A stretch of 30,295 nucleotides of DNA from CAZVFE01 sp964626405 (lineage in GTDB: Bacteria > Bacteroidota > Bacteroidia > Cytophagales > Spirosomataceae). Of the stretch, positions 15,196 to 24,037 are shown one piece after another. Under the pieces are notes generated by a model. It ran no database searches and was not told the DNA's origin. It was given only the letters and a program-made list of their open reading frames with translations. The position numbers and the translations under genes are program-made. Location of the stretch: the NCBI GenBank assembly GCA_964626405.1, contig CAZVFE010000015.1, positions 1 through 30,295 of the forward strand, written 5' to 3'. Position 1 is the first letter of the stretch, and the number at the start of each line of letters is the position of its first letter.

Positions 15196-16391
15196 TTTTT
15201 TGTCCTTAGAATAGTATAACCTACTAAATTATCATAATTTGTGCCAGGTTCTTTGAGGTAAACTAAAATTTCATACTGATTTTCAGATAAAGAATAGTTT
15301 CCTTCAATTAAACTGGCATTTTTTTTGCCTTTAAATTGATAATTATAAATACCTTGTTTTAAAAGTATATCTTTAAAATATAAATTTTTTGAAGCATCGA
15401 AATCCATTTTATTGGAATCTTCAAATTTAAAATCATTAAAAGCACCTACTACATAAATATCTTCATCTTGTTTATTTGTATTCAATAAAAATCTACAAAT
15501 AACATAATCTATCATATTTAATTGATTAGGAAATTCATAGTTATTGAATAAATAATTTTGATTTCTATCTATTTTTTGAATATATACACCATTACTTTCC
15601 TTTTTATTTAATTCTGTACTTAAAACATTCTTGCCGTTTTCTTCCGATATGGAGGTAACATTGATTAAATTTTGAGAACTTGAACGTAAATCTATTAACC
15701 TAAATTCATTCCCTGCTTCAATATTGTTTTCTCCATTGAAGAATTGAAAATATATTTTATGTTCAAAATCATTAATAATCGGGGAGGGCCAATTTTTTTG
15801 TTCTAGAATTTGTCCGTTTTGGAATACCTTTATTTTAAAATCATCTTTACTTTGGAAATAAAGACCGTTATTATAAATAAAACCTAATTCAATTTTTTGA
15901 TGCGAATTTCTTAAAGAAGGAAAATTTGAAAATTCAATTTTCCCAAAGGGGTTAACCTTTCTATCTAAAACAATTATTTTTTTTGAAAATACCGGATTTC
16001 GGCCATATCTATCTGTAGATACCTTAATAAGATAATTACCCCCAATTTTAATTTCTGGTAAAGCTATTTCATAATGGAGATAGGGTACCTTTGTAGAGGA
16101 AGATTGAATATAATCTCTAATAGGTTGATTATTGAATCCTCTTAAATAGGTGATTTCGTTTATATTTGAATCTTCCCAATTCTGGGTTTGATGTTCAATT
16201 TTTAAATAATAGGATTTATAGGATAAATCTAAATCATCGAAGCCTAATACATATTCATTAAATTGCTCTAGAGGAATAACAATTAAATTTGAATTAAAAT
16301 CAAAATTATTTTTTTTACTAACAGTTATTGAATGAATTTGTGAAAATCCAAAATTGAAACTAAAAAGAAAAAAAATAATAAGTTTTTTCAT
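15192..16391 (-). CDS. Type IX secretion system plug protein (DUF5103)
   Basis: This 399-residue protein has a signal peptide (cleavage likely S17/Q18) and the DUF5103 pattern. The N-terminal half holds the conserved series WEDSNINEITYLRGF, then PYLHYEIALP and GNYLIKV. The C-terminal block is GNYSLSENQYEILVYLKEP followed by NLVGYT. In Flavobacterium this family is the periplasmic plug that closes the SprA translocon of the type IX secretion system. Its presence implies a T9SS in this organism, though no other T9SS gene lies here. The ATG directly abuts the stop codon of the ABC-F gene (TAA-ATG, no spacer), so the two are translationally coupled. Its own stop overlaps that of ychF. Confidence 0.85.
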   Translation of the reverse strand: MKKLIIFFLFSFNFGFSQIHSITVSKKNNFDFNSNLIVIPLEQFNEYVLGFDDLDLSYKSYYLKIEHQTQNWEDSNINEITYLRGFNNQPIRDYIQSSSTKVPYLHYEIALPEIKIGGNYLIKVSTDRYGRNPVFSKKIIVLDRKVNPFGKIEFSNFPSLRNSHQKIELGFIYNNGLYFQSKDDFKIKVFQNGQILEQKNWPSPIINDFEHKIYFQFFNGENNIEAGNEFRLIDLRSSSQNLINVTSISEENGKNVLSTELNKKESNGVYIQKIDRNQNYLFNNYEFPNQLNMIDYVICRFLLNTNKQDEDIYVVGAFNDFKFEDSNKMDFDASKNLYFKDILLKQGIYNYQFKGKKNASLIEGNYSLSENQYEILVYLKEPGTNYDNLVGYTILRTKN

Positions 16392-18275
16392 TTATTGAAT
16401 TAATTTTTCCCAAATAGAATTTAATTCTTCTATATTCTTGTTGATCTTGTCTAATTCATGCGTTTTCTTTCTTAATTCATCCAATTTGTTTTCAGTAGCT
16501 AAATCGGCTAATATTTTTTCTAATTCCTCTTTTTTGTATTCTAGATTGAGTATTTCTTCCTCCATTTTTTCAATTTCTTTCTGATTAGAAATTTCTTTGG
16601 TTGAATTAGATTCTTTTTTATTGGAATTGATTTTAGTTGGTTTTTTAGAAGATTTATTTTCTGATGAATCGGATTTTTCATCATTTTCTAATTGCCATTG
16701 TTCATATTCATCAAAAGTCCCAGGATATTCTTTTATTTCGAAATTATCTATATACCATATTTTATTTGCTACATTTCGAACAAAATGTCTATCATGGGAA
16801 ACCGCTACAAAAGTTCCTTCATATTGATGCAATGCTTGAATTAAAATATTAATTGATTGAAGGTCTAAATGGTTGGTAGGTTCATCTAATAAAAGAAAAT
16901 TAGCTTCTGATATTAATACCTTCGCTAATGCCACCCTTGATTTTTCTCCTCCAGATAATACTTTGATCTTTTTAAATACTTCTTCACCCCCGAATAAAAA
17001 ACATCCTAAAACACTTCGCAATTCCATTTCAGATTTGTCAGTTCCTAGGCTTTTTAATTCTTCTAATAAGGTATTTTCTACATTTAAACTTTCTAATTGA
17101 TGTTGTGCAAAGAATGATTCAATAACGTTATGTCCTGTTCTTCTATCTCCTTGTATTTTTTCTGTTCCTGAAATAATTCTTAATAAGGTAGATTTTCCTT
17201 TTCCATTAGCACCTATTAAGGCGATTTTATCTCCTCGATTAATTGTTGCATTGGTATTTTTAAGAATGATTTTTTCGCCATAGGCCTTGGATACTTCCTC
17301 TAAAAATAAGATGAATTTTCCAGGTTGGGTTCCAAAATTAAATTTAAAATTCACCTTAGCTGTTTCATCAATTACATCTTCCACAATATCCAATTTCTCT
17401 AATGCTTTTACCCTAGATTGGACCTGTCTAGCTTTGGTTGATTTAGCTTTGAAGCGCTCAATGAATCTTTCTGTTTGTCTAATTTGTGCTTGTTGGTTTT
17501 CGAAAGCTCCCTTTTGTACCTCATTTCTCAATTCCTTTTCTTCCAAATATTGGGAATAATTACCTGTATATAAATTAATTTTTTGTCCAGATACCTCTGC
17601 AATATAATTTACTGTGTTATCTAGGAAGTAACGATCATGAGATACGACAATAATAGCCCCTTCGTAGTTTTGAATATATTTTTCAATCCACTTAATAGAC
17701 GGTAGGTCAAGGTGGTTAGTAGGCTCATCAAGCAGTAAAAGTTCTGGTTTTTGCAATAATAATTTTGCAAGCATCACACGCATTCTCCAACCTCCTGAAA
17801 AGGTTCTTAAAGGCTTGGTTAAATCTTCGGTACTAAATCCTAATCCTTCCAAAATTTCCTCTGATTTAGAATGGATAGTATATCCATCTAATCGCTCAAA
17901 TTCTTCTTGTAGGTGTGCTAATTTATCAACATCTGAATCTTCATAATTCGTTTCCATTTTATGAAGTACGATATCAATTTGCTTTTGCATTTCCAAGGCT
18001 CTTTCAAAAGCCTGCATAGCAACATTTACAATAGAATCATCAGTTTGGTAGGATAATAGATCTTGATTTAAAAATCCAATGCTACAATCTCCGGATTTTG
18101 AAATTGTACCACCATCAGGAGTATATTCACCGGTAATTAATTTAAGTAAAGTTGATTTTCCGGTTCCATTTGCTCCAATTAAGCCCATTTTCATTTTGGG
18201 CTTAATATGTAAATTTGCACCATTATACAAAGCTCTAGAACCTAGATAATATTCTAAATTGGTAATTGATAACAT
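16392..18275 (-). CDS. ABC-F family ATPase (Uup/EttA-like)
   Basis: The 627-residue protein has two ABC ATPase domains and no membrane segments, so it is a soluble ABC-F factor acting on ribosomes. Domain 1 has Walker A GANGTGKS (34-41), signature FSGGWRMR and Walker B LLLDEPTNHLD. Domain 2 has GANGKGKS, LSGGEKSR and a second LLLDEPTNHLD. A charged linker with the ERFIERFKAKSTKARQVQSR stretch, the P-site-tRNA-interaction region of ABC-F proteins, joins them. A Ser/Lys-rich spacer and a Glu/Lys-rich coiled coil form the last 90 residues, as in Uup and YdiF types. Translation rescue is likelier than antibiotic resistance given the housekeeping context. Confidence 0.93.
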   Translation of the reverse strand: MLSITNLEYYLGSRALYNGANLHIKPKMKMGLIGANGTGKSTLLKLITGEYTPDGGTISKSGDCSIGFLNQDLLSYQTDDSIVNVAMQAFERALEMQKQIDIVLHKMETNYEDSDVDKLAHLQEEFERLDGYTIHSKSEEILEGLGFSTEDLTKPLRTFSGGWRMRVMLAKLLLQKPELLLLDEPTNHLDLPSIKWIEKYIQNYEGAIIVVSHDRYFLDNTVNYIAEVSGQKINLYTGNYSQYLEEKELRNEVQKGAFENQQAQIRQTERFIERFKAKSTKARQVQSRVKALEKLDIVEDVIDETAKVNFKFNFGTQPGKFILFLEEVSKAYGEKIILKNTNATINRGDKIALIGANGKGKSTLLRIISGTEKIQGDRRTGHNVIESFFAQHQLESLNVENTLLEELKSLGTDKSEMELRSVLGCFLFGGEEVFKKIKVLSGGEKSRVALAKVLISEANFLLLDEPTNHLDLQSINILIQALHQYEGTFVAVSHDRHFVRNVANKIWYIDNFEIKEYPGTFDEYEQWQLENDEKSDSSENKSSKKPTKINSNKKESNSTKEISNQKEIEKMEEEILNLEYKKEELEKILADLATENKLDELRKKTHELDKINKNIEELNSIWEKLIQ

Positions 18276-18296
18276 TCAGTAAAATTATTTAAGCTG

Positions 18297-18304
18297 CAAA
18301 AATA
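18297..18304 (-). promoter_or_regulatory. Probable -7 promoter element of the ABC-F/plug operon
   Basis: On the minus strand the sequence is TATTTTTG, an exact TAnnTTTG match, 21 bases before the ABC-F ATG. It lies in the 33-base gap after the glutamate-synthase-like gene, suggesting the ABC-F and plug genes have their own start. No clear -33 box is visible. Confidence 0.4.
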
Positions 18305-18308
18305 CAGA

Positions 18309-19865
18309 TTAAAATTCTATTCTGCCTGCATTTGATCCACGATGTGAACATTTTTTTATATAATCGTATCCATCGAACTCAATATTAGACTTTTCATAAC
18401 CATAAACATCTTTTAGACTTTCTGTTTTGTTATTTATACCAACTGAAATATCAATATCTTCCATTTTAATCAAAGAAGGATGTTCATAACCCATCGCTTG
18501 AGTTATTTCATTAATTTCCTTTAATAAGACAAAATGATATCTATAAAATCGTTCACTTTTTAAAGGGATGTTTATTCCTGACTGTAGCCATTTTGAATTA
18601 GTAGCTATACCGGCAGGACAGGCATTGGTATGGCATTTTTGGGCTTGGATACAACCGATGGAAAGCATTGCTTCTCTAGCGATATTGATGGAATCTGCTC
18701 CCATGGCCATAGCCATGATAGTTTTTTCTGGAAAGCCTAATTTACCGGAGGCAATAAAAAAGATATCTTTTGATAATTCATGTTTTTGGAAAATTTGATA
18801 AACTTTAGGAAAGGCTACTTGAAGAGGAAGAGAAACGTGATCTGTAAAAGAGTGGGGAGCAGCTCCTGTTCCTCCTTCACCACCATCAATTGTGATAAAA
18901 TCAGGACCTTTTCCAGTTTTTTTCATCAATTTGGCTAGGTCGTCCCATTCATTCAATTTTCCAACTGCAGATTTTATTCCTACAGGGAGGCCTGTTTTTT
19001 CTGCAATTTCTTCGATCAAATCTATCATTTCCTCCATTGTTGAAAATGCAGTGTGATAGGCAGGAGAATAACAATCTTTGCCCATTGGAATTCCTCTTAT
19101 TTCAGCAATTTCCTTATTAATTTTACATGAAGGTAACATTCCTCCTTTTCCAGGTTTTGCTCCTTGTGAAAGTTTTAATTCGATGGCGCGAAGTTGTGGA
19201 TATTTATTTACTTTTTCTACTAATTTTTCCATTGAAAAATTTCCGTCTTCATCTCTTACACCAAAATAGGAAGTTCCGATATTCATTATAATATCCGCTC
19301 CAAATTCATGGTAAGGAGATATAGAACCTTCTCCCGTATTATGATAGCATCCAGCCAAAAGAGCTCCTTTATTTAAAGATTCTATTGCCTTGGCTGATAG
19401 GGAACCATAACTCATACCTGAAATATTAACAATGGAATTCGGACGATAAGGTCTTTTTCTATTATGGTATAGTCCAATGACCTTTGCAGCAGGAATATTC
19501 CCTGGATGCTTTTTGGTAAAATGATCTTTTCCTGGCCTAAATTGATTGATTGAATTTTTTAAAAATAAATGTCCCGGCGTATTAAAATCTAAATCACTTC
19601 CAAATCCAGTTAAATTATTTTCAGATTTTGAGGAAGCATATATCCAGGATCTTTCTCCTCTATTAAAAGGAAGTTCTTCTCTATTATTGGCAATTAAATA
19701 TTGTCTAATTTCTGGTCCGATTTGTTCCAACCAATATCTGAAATGACCAATTAATGGAAAGTTATGCGTGACTGTATGTTTTTTTTGAATAAAAATATCC
19801 CTAATTAATACGATAATTATTACTAAGGCGATAATAAACCATGGGCTATAAAGGATTGATTCCAT
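18309..19865 (-). CDS. FMN-binding glutamate synthase family protein, membrane-anchored
   Basis: The 518-residue protein opens with one hydrophobic helix (about 8-24), then the central FMN/[Fe-S] domain of glutamate synthase (GltS). Landmarks are NISGMSYGSLS (147-157), KLSQGAKPGKGG (231-242), DGGEGGTGAAP (327-337) and the cluster cysteines C405, C411 and C416 in the C-x5-C-x4-C arrangement of the [3Fe-4S] site. It lacks the N-terminal class II amidotransferase domain and the C-terminal GXGXG helix of real GltB, and no GltD-like gene is adjacent. It therefore probably performs an FMN-dependent amination or reduction not identifiable from sequence. Similar stand-alone proteins (YerD type) are widespread and uncharacterised. 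It diverges from the LDH2-type gene. Confidence 0.88.
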   Translation of the reverse strand: MESILYSPWFIIALVIIIVLIRDIFIQKKHTVTHNFPLIGHFRYWLEQIGPEIRQYLIANNREELPFNRGERSWIYASSKSENNLTGFGSDLDFNTPGHLFLKNSINQFRPGKDHFTKKHPGNIPAAKVIGLYHNRKRPYRPNSIVNISGMSYGSLSAKAIESLNKGALLAGCYHNTGEGSISPYHEFGADIIMNIGTSYFGVRDEDGNFSMEKLVEKVNKYPQLRAIELKLSQGAKPGKGGMLPSCKINKEIAEIRGIPMGKDCYSPAYHTAFSTMEEMIDLIEEIAEKTGLPVGIKSAVGKLNEWDDLAKLMKKTGKGPDFITIDGGEGGTGAAPHSFTDHVSLPLQVAFPKVYQIFQKHELSKDIFFIASGKLGFPEKTIMAMAMGADSINIAREAMLSIGCIQAQKCHTNACPAGIATNSKWLQSGINIPLKSERFYRYHFVLLKEINEITQAMGYEHPSLIKMEDIDISVGINNKTESLKDVYGYEKSNIEFDGYDYIKKCSHRGSNAGRIEF

Positions 19866-19923
19866 AAATTTGGATTTAGGTATTTAGTTTTAATAAAAAT
19901 AAGGATTATCTATCAGATATAAT

Positions 19924-19931
19924 TAAATTTG
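19924..19931 (+). promoter_or_regulatory. Probable -7 promoter element of the LDH2-mltG-tsaC gene run
   Basis: TAAATTTG matches TAnnTTTG exactly, 20 bases before the ATG at 19952. The -33 region (about 19898-19906) shows no TTG. Confidence 0.4.
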
Positions 19932-19951
19932 CAGAAAAGAAATTTTATTAA

Positions 19952-21025
19952 ATGATAAAATACCATAAATTAAACGAATTTGTTACTGAAATATTTTTAA
20001 AAATAGGATTTAATTTAGAGGATTCTGAATTAGCAGCCAAGGTTTTAGTTTCAGCAGATGCTAGAGGAATTGAATCTCATGGTATTGCAAGAATTCCAGG
20101 TTATATTCGTTTATTTGAAAATGATCGATTAAACCCCAAAGCTAAAATTTCTATTATCCATCAAACTCCATCAACAGCAGTTGTTGATGCAGATAAAGGC
20201 CTAGGATTGGTAATTGCTCCAAAGTCGATGGAAATTGCAATGGAAAAGGCAGAAAATGTGGGTACAGGTTGGATTTCAGTTCAAAATTCTAACCACTTTG
20301 GGATTGCGGGATATCATGCCATGTTACCACTTAAAAAAAAGATGATTGGTTGGGCAATGACCAATGCTGGCCCTTTGGTTACACCCACTTTTTCTAAAGA
20401 ACGATTATTAGGCACGAATCCCATTGCTATTGCAATTCCTGCTGAAAAGCAACCAGCTTTTGTAGCCGATTTTGCTACTACCTCTGTTGCATACGGTAAA
20501 TTGGAAATTCTTCAAAGGTTGAATAAGGATTGTCCGGAAGGATGGGTTCAAGATAAGGATGGAAATCCTTCATTTGATTCAAATGCGATTAAAAATGGCG
20601 GTGCCTTATTGCCATTAGGGGGAGATAGATTGCATGGATCTCATAAAGGATATGCTTTGGGATCTATTGTTGATATATTATCAGGGGTACTTTCTGGGGC
20701 CAATTTTGGACCATGGGTTCCTCCATTTGCTACTGCTGGATTTATGAATGTTGGAAATCAGGTTGGAAAAGGAACTGGCCATTTTTTAGGAGCAATGCGC
20801 GTAGATGCATTTAGACCAGAATCAGAATTTTTATCGGATATGGATATATGGATTGAAAGATTTCGTTCTGCCCCTTCAATTGAAGGAGAAAAAGTTTTGA
20901 TTCCTGGAGATCCTGAAAGAATTTTGGAGGAAGATCGGATTTTAAATGGAATTCCAGTTTCTGAAGAATTAATAAATTTAATGGTACCAATTATCCAAAA
21001 ATATCATTTAGAAAATCCTTTTTAA
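19952..21025 (+). CDS. LDH2/malate dehydrogenase family NAD(P)-dependent oxidoreductase
   Basis: This 357-residue protein belongs to the LDH2 (YlbC/AllD/ComC) fold, which is unrelated to classical lactate or malate dehydrogenases. It reduces or oxidises alpha-keto/alpha-hydroxy acids such as malate, sulfolactate or ureidoglycolate. Conserved blocks are DARGIESHGIARIPGY with H43, VQNSNHFGIAGYHA with H115, LLGTNPIAIAIP, DFATTSVAYGK and LHGSHKGYALGSIVDILSG. It is the first gene of a close-packed run: mltG begins three bases after its stop. The substrate cannot be assigned from sequence, and the neighbours (cell wall, thioesterase, tRNA modification) do not indicate it. Confidence 0.9.
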   Translation: MIKYHKLNEFVTEIFLKIGFNLEDSELAAKVLVSADARGIESHGIARIPGYIRLFENDRLNPKAKISIIHQTPSTAVVDADKGLGLVIAPKSMEIAMEKAENVGTGWISVQNSNHFGIAGYHAMLPLKKKMIGWAMTNAGPLVTPTFSKERLLGTNPIAIAIPAEKQPAFVADFATTSVAYGKLEILQRLNKDCPEGWVQDKDGNPSFDSNAIKNGGALLPLGGDRLHGSHKGYALGSIVDILSGVLSGANFGPWVPPFATAGFMNVGNQVGKGTGHFLGAMRVDAFRPESEFLSDMDIWIERFRSAPSIEGEKVLIPGDPERILEEDRILNGIPVSEELINLMVPIIQKYHLENPF

Positions 21026-21028
21026 TCC

Positions 21029-22060
21029 ATGAGAAATAAATATCTAAAAATTGGAATTCTCTTATTTTCATTAATTTCTGCTATGTTTTCTTTTTATGCA
21101 TGGCAGATAATTAAAACGCCTAATTTCAATGTAAAAGAGGGTGAAAAATATGAATTATTAATTCAATCAGATGATACCTATGATGATGTCTTTAATAAAC
21201 TTCAAAAAGATAGTGTAATTATAGATGTATTATCCTTTAAATTTTTGTCTAAATTTTTGAAATATACTGATCATGTTAAGAGGGGAAGGTATATAATTGA
21301 AGCCGGACAAGGTAATTTAGAGGTTATAAATAAGTTACGCCGTGGACTTCAAGATCCTTACAAATTGATAATCAATTCATGGAGAACCAAACAAGATTTA
21401 GCAGGAAGAGTTTCTAAACAATTGCCAATTGATTCATTGCAAATCATCAAATTATTGGATTCTTCAGCCTTTTGTAATGAGCTGGGTTTTAATTCAGAGA
21501 ATATTTTAAGTTTATTTATTCCCAATACTTATTTTGTTTATTATACGAGTGATTTTAAGGATGTTGCCCAAAGAATGAAAAAGGAATATACTAAATTCTG
21601 GAATGATGAAAGAAAATCGAAAGCCCAAAGATTAGGATTTAATCCAATTGAAATTTCTATACTTTCCTCAATTGTTGAGGGGGAATCTAAAAAATCTATG
21701 GAGCAAGCAAGAATTGCAGGGGTATATTTTAATCGAATAAAATCGAATATGCCACTTCAAGCGGACCCTACAGTAGTTTTTGCTTTAAAGGATTTTAGTA
21801 TAAAAAGGGTGACAAAGAAACATACGCAATTTCGCTCTCCCTATAATACTTATATCAATTTAGGCTTGCCTCCAGGTCCTATTTCAATTCCCAATATTGG
21901 AGTTATTGATAAGGTATTAAACCTAGAAAGGAACAATTATTATTATTTTTGTGCGAATCCTGATTTTTCAGGTACCCATGTTTTTGCTACCAGCTATTCG
22001 GAACATTTGAAAAATGCTGGTCTATATCAAAAAGCCCTTAATGCAAATAGAATTCGATAA
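21029..22060 (+). CDS. mltG: Endolytic murein transglycosylase MltG
   Basis: This 343-residue YceG-like protein has one N-terminal membrane helix (about 7-25), a LysM-like region (about 35-110) and the catalytic domain. The active-site Glu is E217 in SSIVEGESK, aligning with E218 of E. coli MltG. The RIAGVYFNRI and MPLQADPTVVFAL segments and the C-terminal PNPDF-like block (CANPDFSGTHVF) are typical. MltG cleaves nascent glycan strands in the inner-membrane periplasmic face and is proposed to set glycan chain length. Its stop shares a base with the next start (TAATG), implying translational coupling. Confidence 0.94.
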   Translation: MRNKYLKIGILLFSLISAMFSFYAWQIIKTPNFNVKEGEKYELLIQSDDTYDDVFNKLQKDSVIIDVLSFKFLSKFLKYTDHVKRGRYIIEAGQGNLEVINKLRRGLQDPYKLIINSWRTKQDLAGRVSKQLPIDSLQIIKLLDSSAFCNELGFNSENILSLFIPNTYFVYYTSDFKDVAQRMKKEYTKFWNDERKSKAQRLGFNPIEISILSSIVEGESKKSMEQARIAGVYFNRIKSNMPLQADPTVVFALKDFSIKRVTKKHTQFRSPYNTYINLGLPPGPISIPNIGVIDKVLNLERNNYYYFCANPDFSGTHVFATSYSEHLKNAGLYQKALNANRIR

Positions 22061-22467
22061 TGGTAAAAGGAAAAATAGAATATAGGGTTTGCTATGCTGA
22101 TACCGATAAGATGGGATATATGTATTATGGCCATTATCCTCGTTTATATGAAATGGCAAGGGTAGAATTAATGCGAGAACTGGGGGTTTCTTATAAATCT
22201 TTGGAAGATAAAGGGATTGGAATGCCAGTGTTGGAAAATTATTCAAAATATTATAAACCAGCACTTTATGATGATATATTAAAAATAGAAGTATATATTG
22301 AGGAAAAACCAAGTTTAAAAATAAGTTTTAATTATAAAGTCTTTAATCAAAATGAAGAATTATTGAATGAGGGCTTCACAAAGCTGGTTTTTATGGATTA
22401 CCTAACTCGTAAACCCATTCGGCCTCCTAAAGAAATTGAATTGGCCTTAGGGAATTATTTTAAATAA
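22060..22467 (+). CDS. Acyl-CoA thioesterase, 4HBT/YbgC-like
   Basis: The 135-residue single-hotdog protein has the YbgC/FadM pattern YADTDKMGYMYYGHYPRLYEMARVELMRELG, with the putative catalytic Asp at D16, and ends with the RPPKEIELAL tail seen in many Bacteroidota members. These enzymes hydrolyse acyl-CoA or acyl-ACP thioesters in the cytosol as homotetramers. In proteobacteria YbgC is associated with the Tol-Pal region and phospholipid metabolism, but there are no tol genes here. Both its start and stop overlap the neighbours by one base (TAATG), so it is embedded in a coupled run between mltG and the YihY gene. Confidence 0.92.
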   Translation: MVKGKIEYRVCYADTDKMGYMYYGHYPRLYEMARVELMRELGVSYKSLEDKGIGMPVLENYSKYYKPALYDDILKIEVYIEEKPSLKISFNYKVFNQNEELLNEGFTKLVFMDYLTRKPIRPPKEIELALGNYFK

Positions 22468-23426
22468 TGAAGAGAAAAAAAATATTGGAGGAATTTTCCA
22501 TTTTTTGGAAAGAATTAGAAGAACATTTTATTCTTGCTAAGATAATTCGTATTTTCTATTTGAAAATAACCGAGTTTAATATTGATGTTCGAGCAGGAGC
22601 AATTGCTTATAATTTTACTTTGGCTGTTTTTCCATCTATTTTATTCTTTTTTTCTGTATTACCCTATATTCCAATCGATAATTTTCAAGGAATAATAATT
22701 AATTTTTTAAAGGAAACTTTACCTGAAAATTATATTAATGACTTCGTTTTATTAATCAATAATATCATGAAAGATAAAAATGGAGGATTAGTATCTTTTG
22801 GATTTTTACTTGCTCTATTTACCTCTACCTCCGGCATTATGGCCTTAATCAAATCTTTTAACTTAACCTATAAAACAAGAAAGAATAGGGGATGGCTAAA
22901 AGAAAGATTGATTGCAATGGGGCTAAACCTTCTACTTACCTTTATTTTAATTCTCTCCATTCTAACTTTCATATTTGGTAATAAGGTTTTAGGTTTATTA
23001 GAGAATAAAGGAATTGTGGGGACTAGCTTTGGTTATTATTTGCTAACCGCGCTTACCCTGGGAATTATCTTTTTTATTTTCCAAATTTCAATTTCCATAA
23101 TTTATTATTATGCACCCACCATTCATAAAAAGTGGAGGTTTTTTAATTATGGATCTATTTCTGCTTCTTTATTAAGTTTATTAGTTACAAGTGGATTTTC
23201 TAGTTATTTAGTTAATTATGGGTCCTATCAGCGTTTATATGGAAGTATTGGTTCATTAATAGCATTAATGATTTGGCTTTATTTAATTGCTCTAATCCTT
23301 ATCATTGGATTTGAAATTAATGCAAGTATTGATCAAGCCAGTGATGAGTCCGAAAATACATCCGATGATTTTCTTCAAGAAAATTCTTCAAATAATAATG
23401 ATAAAGATGATTTATGGCTGAATTAA
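22467..23426 (+). CDS. YihY/BrkB-family inner membrane protein
   Basis: The 319-residue protein has about six membrane helices and the family's N-terminal signature VRAGAIAYNFTLAVFPSILFFFSVLP. It also has the mid-protein TSGIMALIKSFNLTYKTRKNRGW segment and the C-terminal YGSYQRLYGSIGSLIALMIWLYL segment. The last 30 residues are Asp/Asn/Ser-rich and polar. The family was once annotated as ribonuclease BN by mistake; the real function is unknown, with proposals in envelope and lipid transport. It overlaps the thioesterase stop by one base and the tsaC-like start by 13 bases. Confidence 0.92.
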   Translation: MKRKKILEEFSIFWKELEEHFILAKIIRIFYLKITEFNIDVRAGAIAYNFTLAVFPSILFFFSVLPYIPIDNFQGIIINFLKETLPENYINDFVLLINNIMKDKNGGLVSFGFLLALFTSTSGIMALIKSFNLTYKTRKNRGWLKERLIAMGLNLLLTFILILSILTFIFGNKVLGLLENKGIVGTSFGYYLLTALTLGIIFFIFQISISIIYYYAPTIHKKWRFFNYGSISASLLSLLVTSGFSSYLVNYGSYQRLYGSIGSLIALMIWLYLIALILIIGFEINASIDQASDESENTSDDFLQENSSNNNDKDDLWLN

Positions 23427-24037
23427 TCAAGATATTTCCAGATAAAAACCCAATAAATATAATTGAGAAAGTTGTAAAATTATTGAAAAAGGGTGCAGTT
23501 ATGATTTATCCAACCGACACAATGTATGCAGTAGGTTGTTCAATTCATTCAAAATCTGCTGTTCAGAAAATATGTGATTTAAAGGGTGTTTCAATTAATA
23601 AAAATAGATTTGCCTTTATTTGTAATGATTTAAGTGAAATATCCCAATTTTGTAAAGTTGATAATTTTGCCTTTAAATCTTTGAAAAAATATCTTCCGGG
23701 TCCTTATACCTTCATTTTACCAGCCGCTTCAAAAGTCCCTTCTATTCTTGTTCAAGGTAAAAAAACCGTTGGAATACGTATTCCAAATTATCCTGCTTTA
23801 CTTGAAATTATTCAAAATTTAGGACATCCGATTTTGACGACCACCGTTCCTTATGAGAATTTATTGGTTGAAGATTTTACGGATCCTTCTTTAATGAATG
23901 ATTTATATGGACATATGGTTGATTTTGTTTTGGATGGAGGTATTGGTGGTTTTACCCCTTCAACAGTAATTGATATAGTAGATGAAGAATATCAAATTAT
24001 TCGAGAAGGAGCAGGAGACATCAGTGATTTCGCTTAA
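23414..24037 (+). CDS. L-threonylcarbamoyladenylate synthase (TsaC/Sua5/YrdC type)
   Basis: The 207-residue YrdC-domain protein makes threonylcarbamoyl-AMP from Thr, bicarbonate and ATP, the first step of t6A37 formation in ANN-decoding tRNAs. Visible blocks are MIYPTDTMYAVGC, the NKNRFAFICND segment, LPGPYTFILPA, VGIRIPNYPALLEI and STVIDIVDEEYQIIREGAG. It is the short TsaC-type form without the Sua5 C-terminal domain. The start overlaps the YihY gene by 13 bases. Its 3' end overlaps the convergent acyltransferase gene by 17 bases, so the terminal codons of both are constrained together. Confidence 0.92.
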   Translation: MAELIKIFPDKNPINIIEKVVKLLKKGAVMIYPTDTMYAVGCSIHSKSAVQKICDLKGVSINKNRFAFICNDLSEISQFCKVDNFAFKSLKKYLPGPYTFILPAASKVPSILVQGKKTVGIRIPNYPALLEIIQNLGHPILTTTVPYENLLVEDFTDPSLMNDLYGHMVDFVLDGGIGGFTPSTVIDIVDEEYQIIREGAGDISDFA

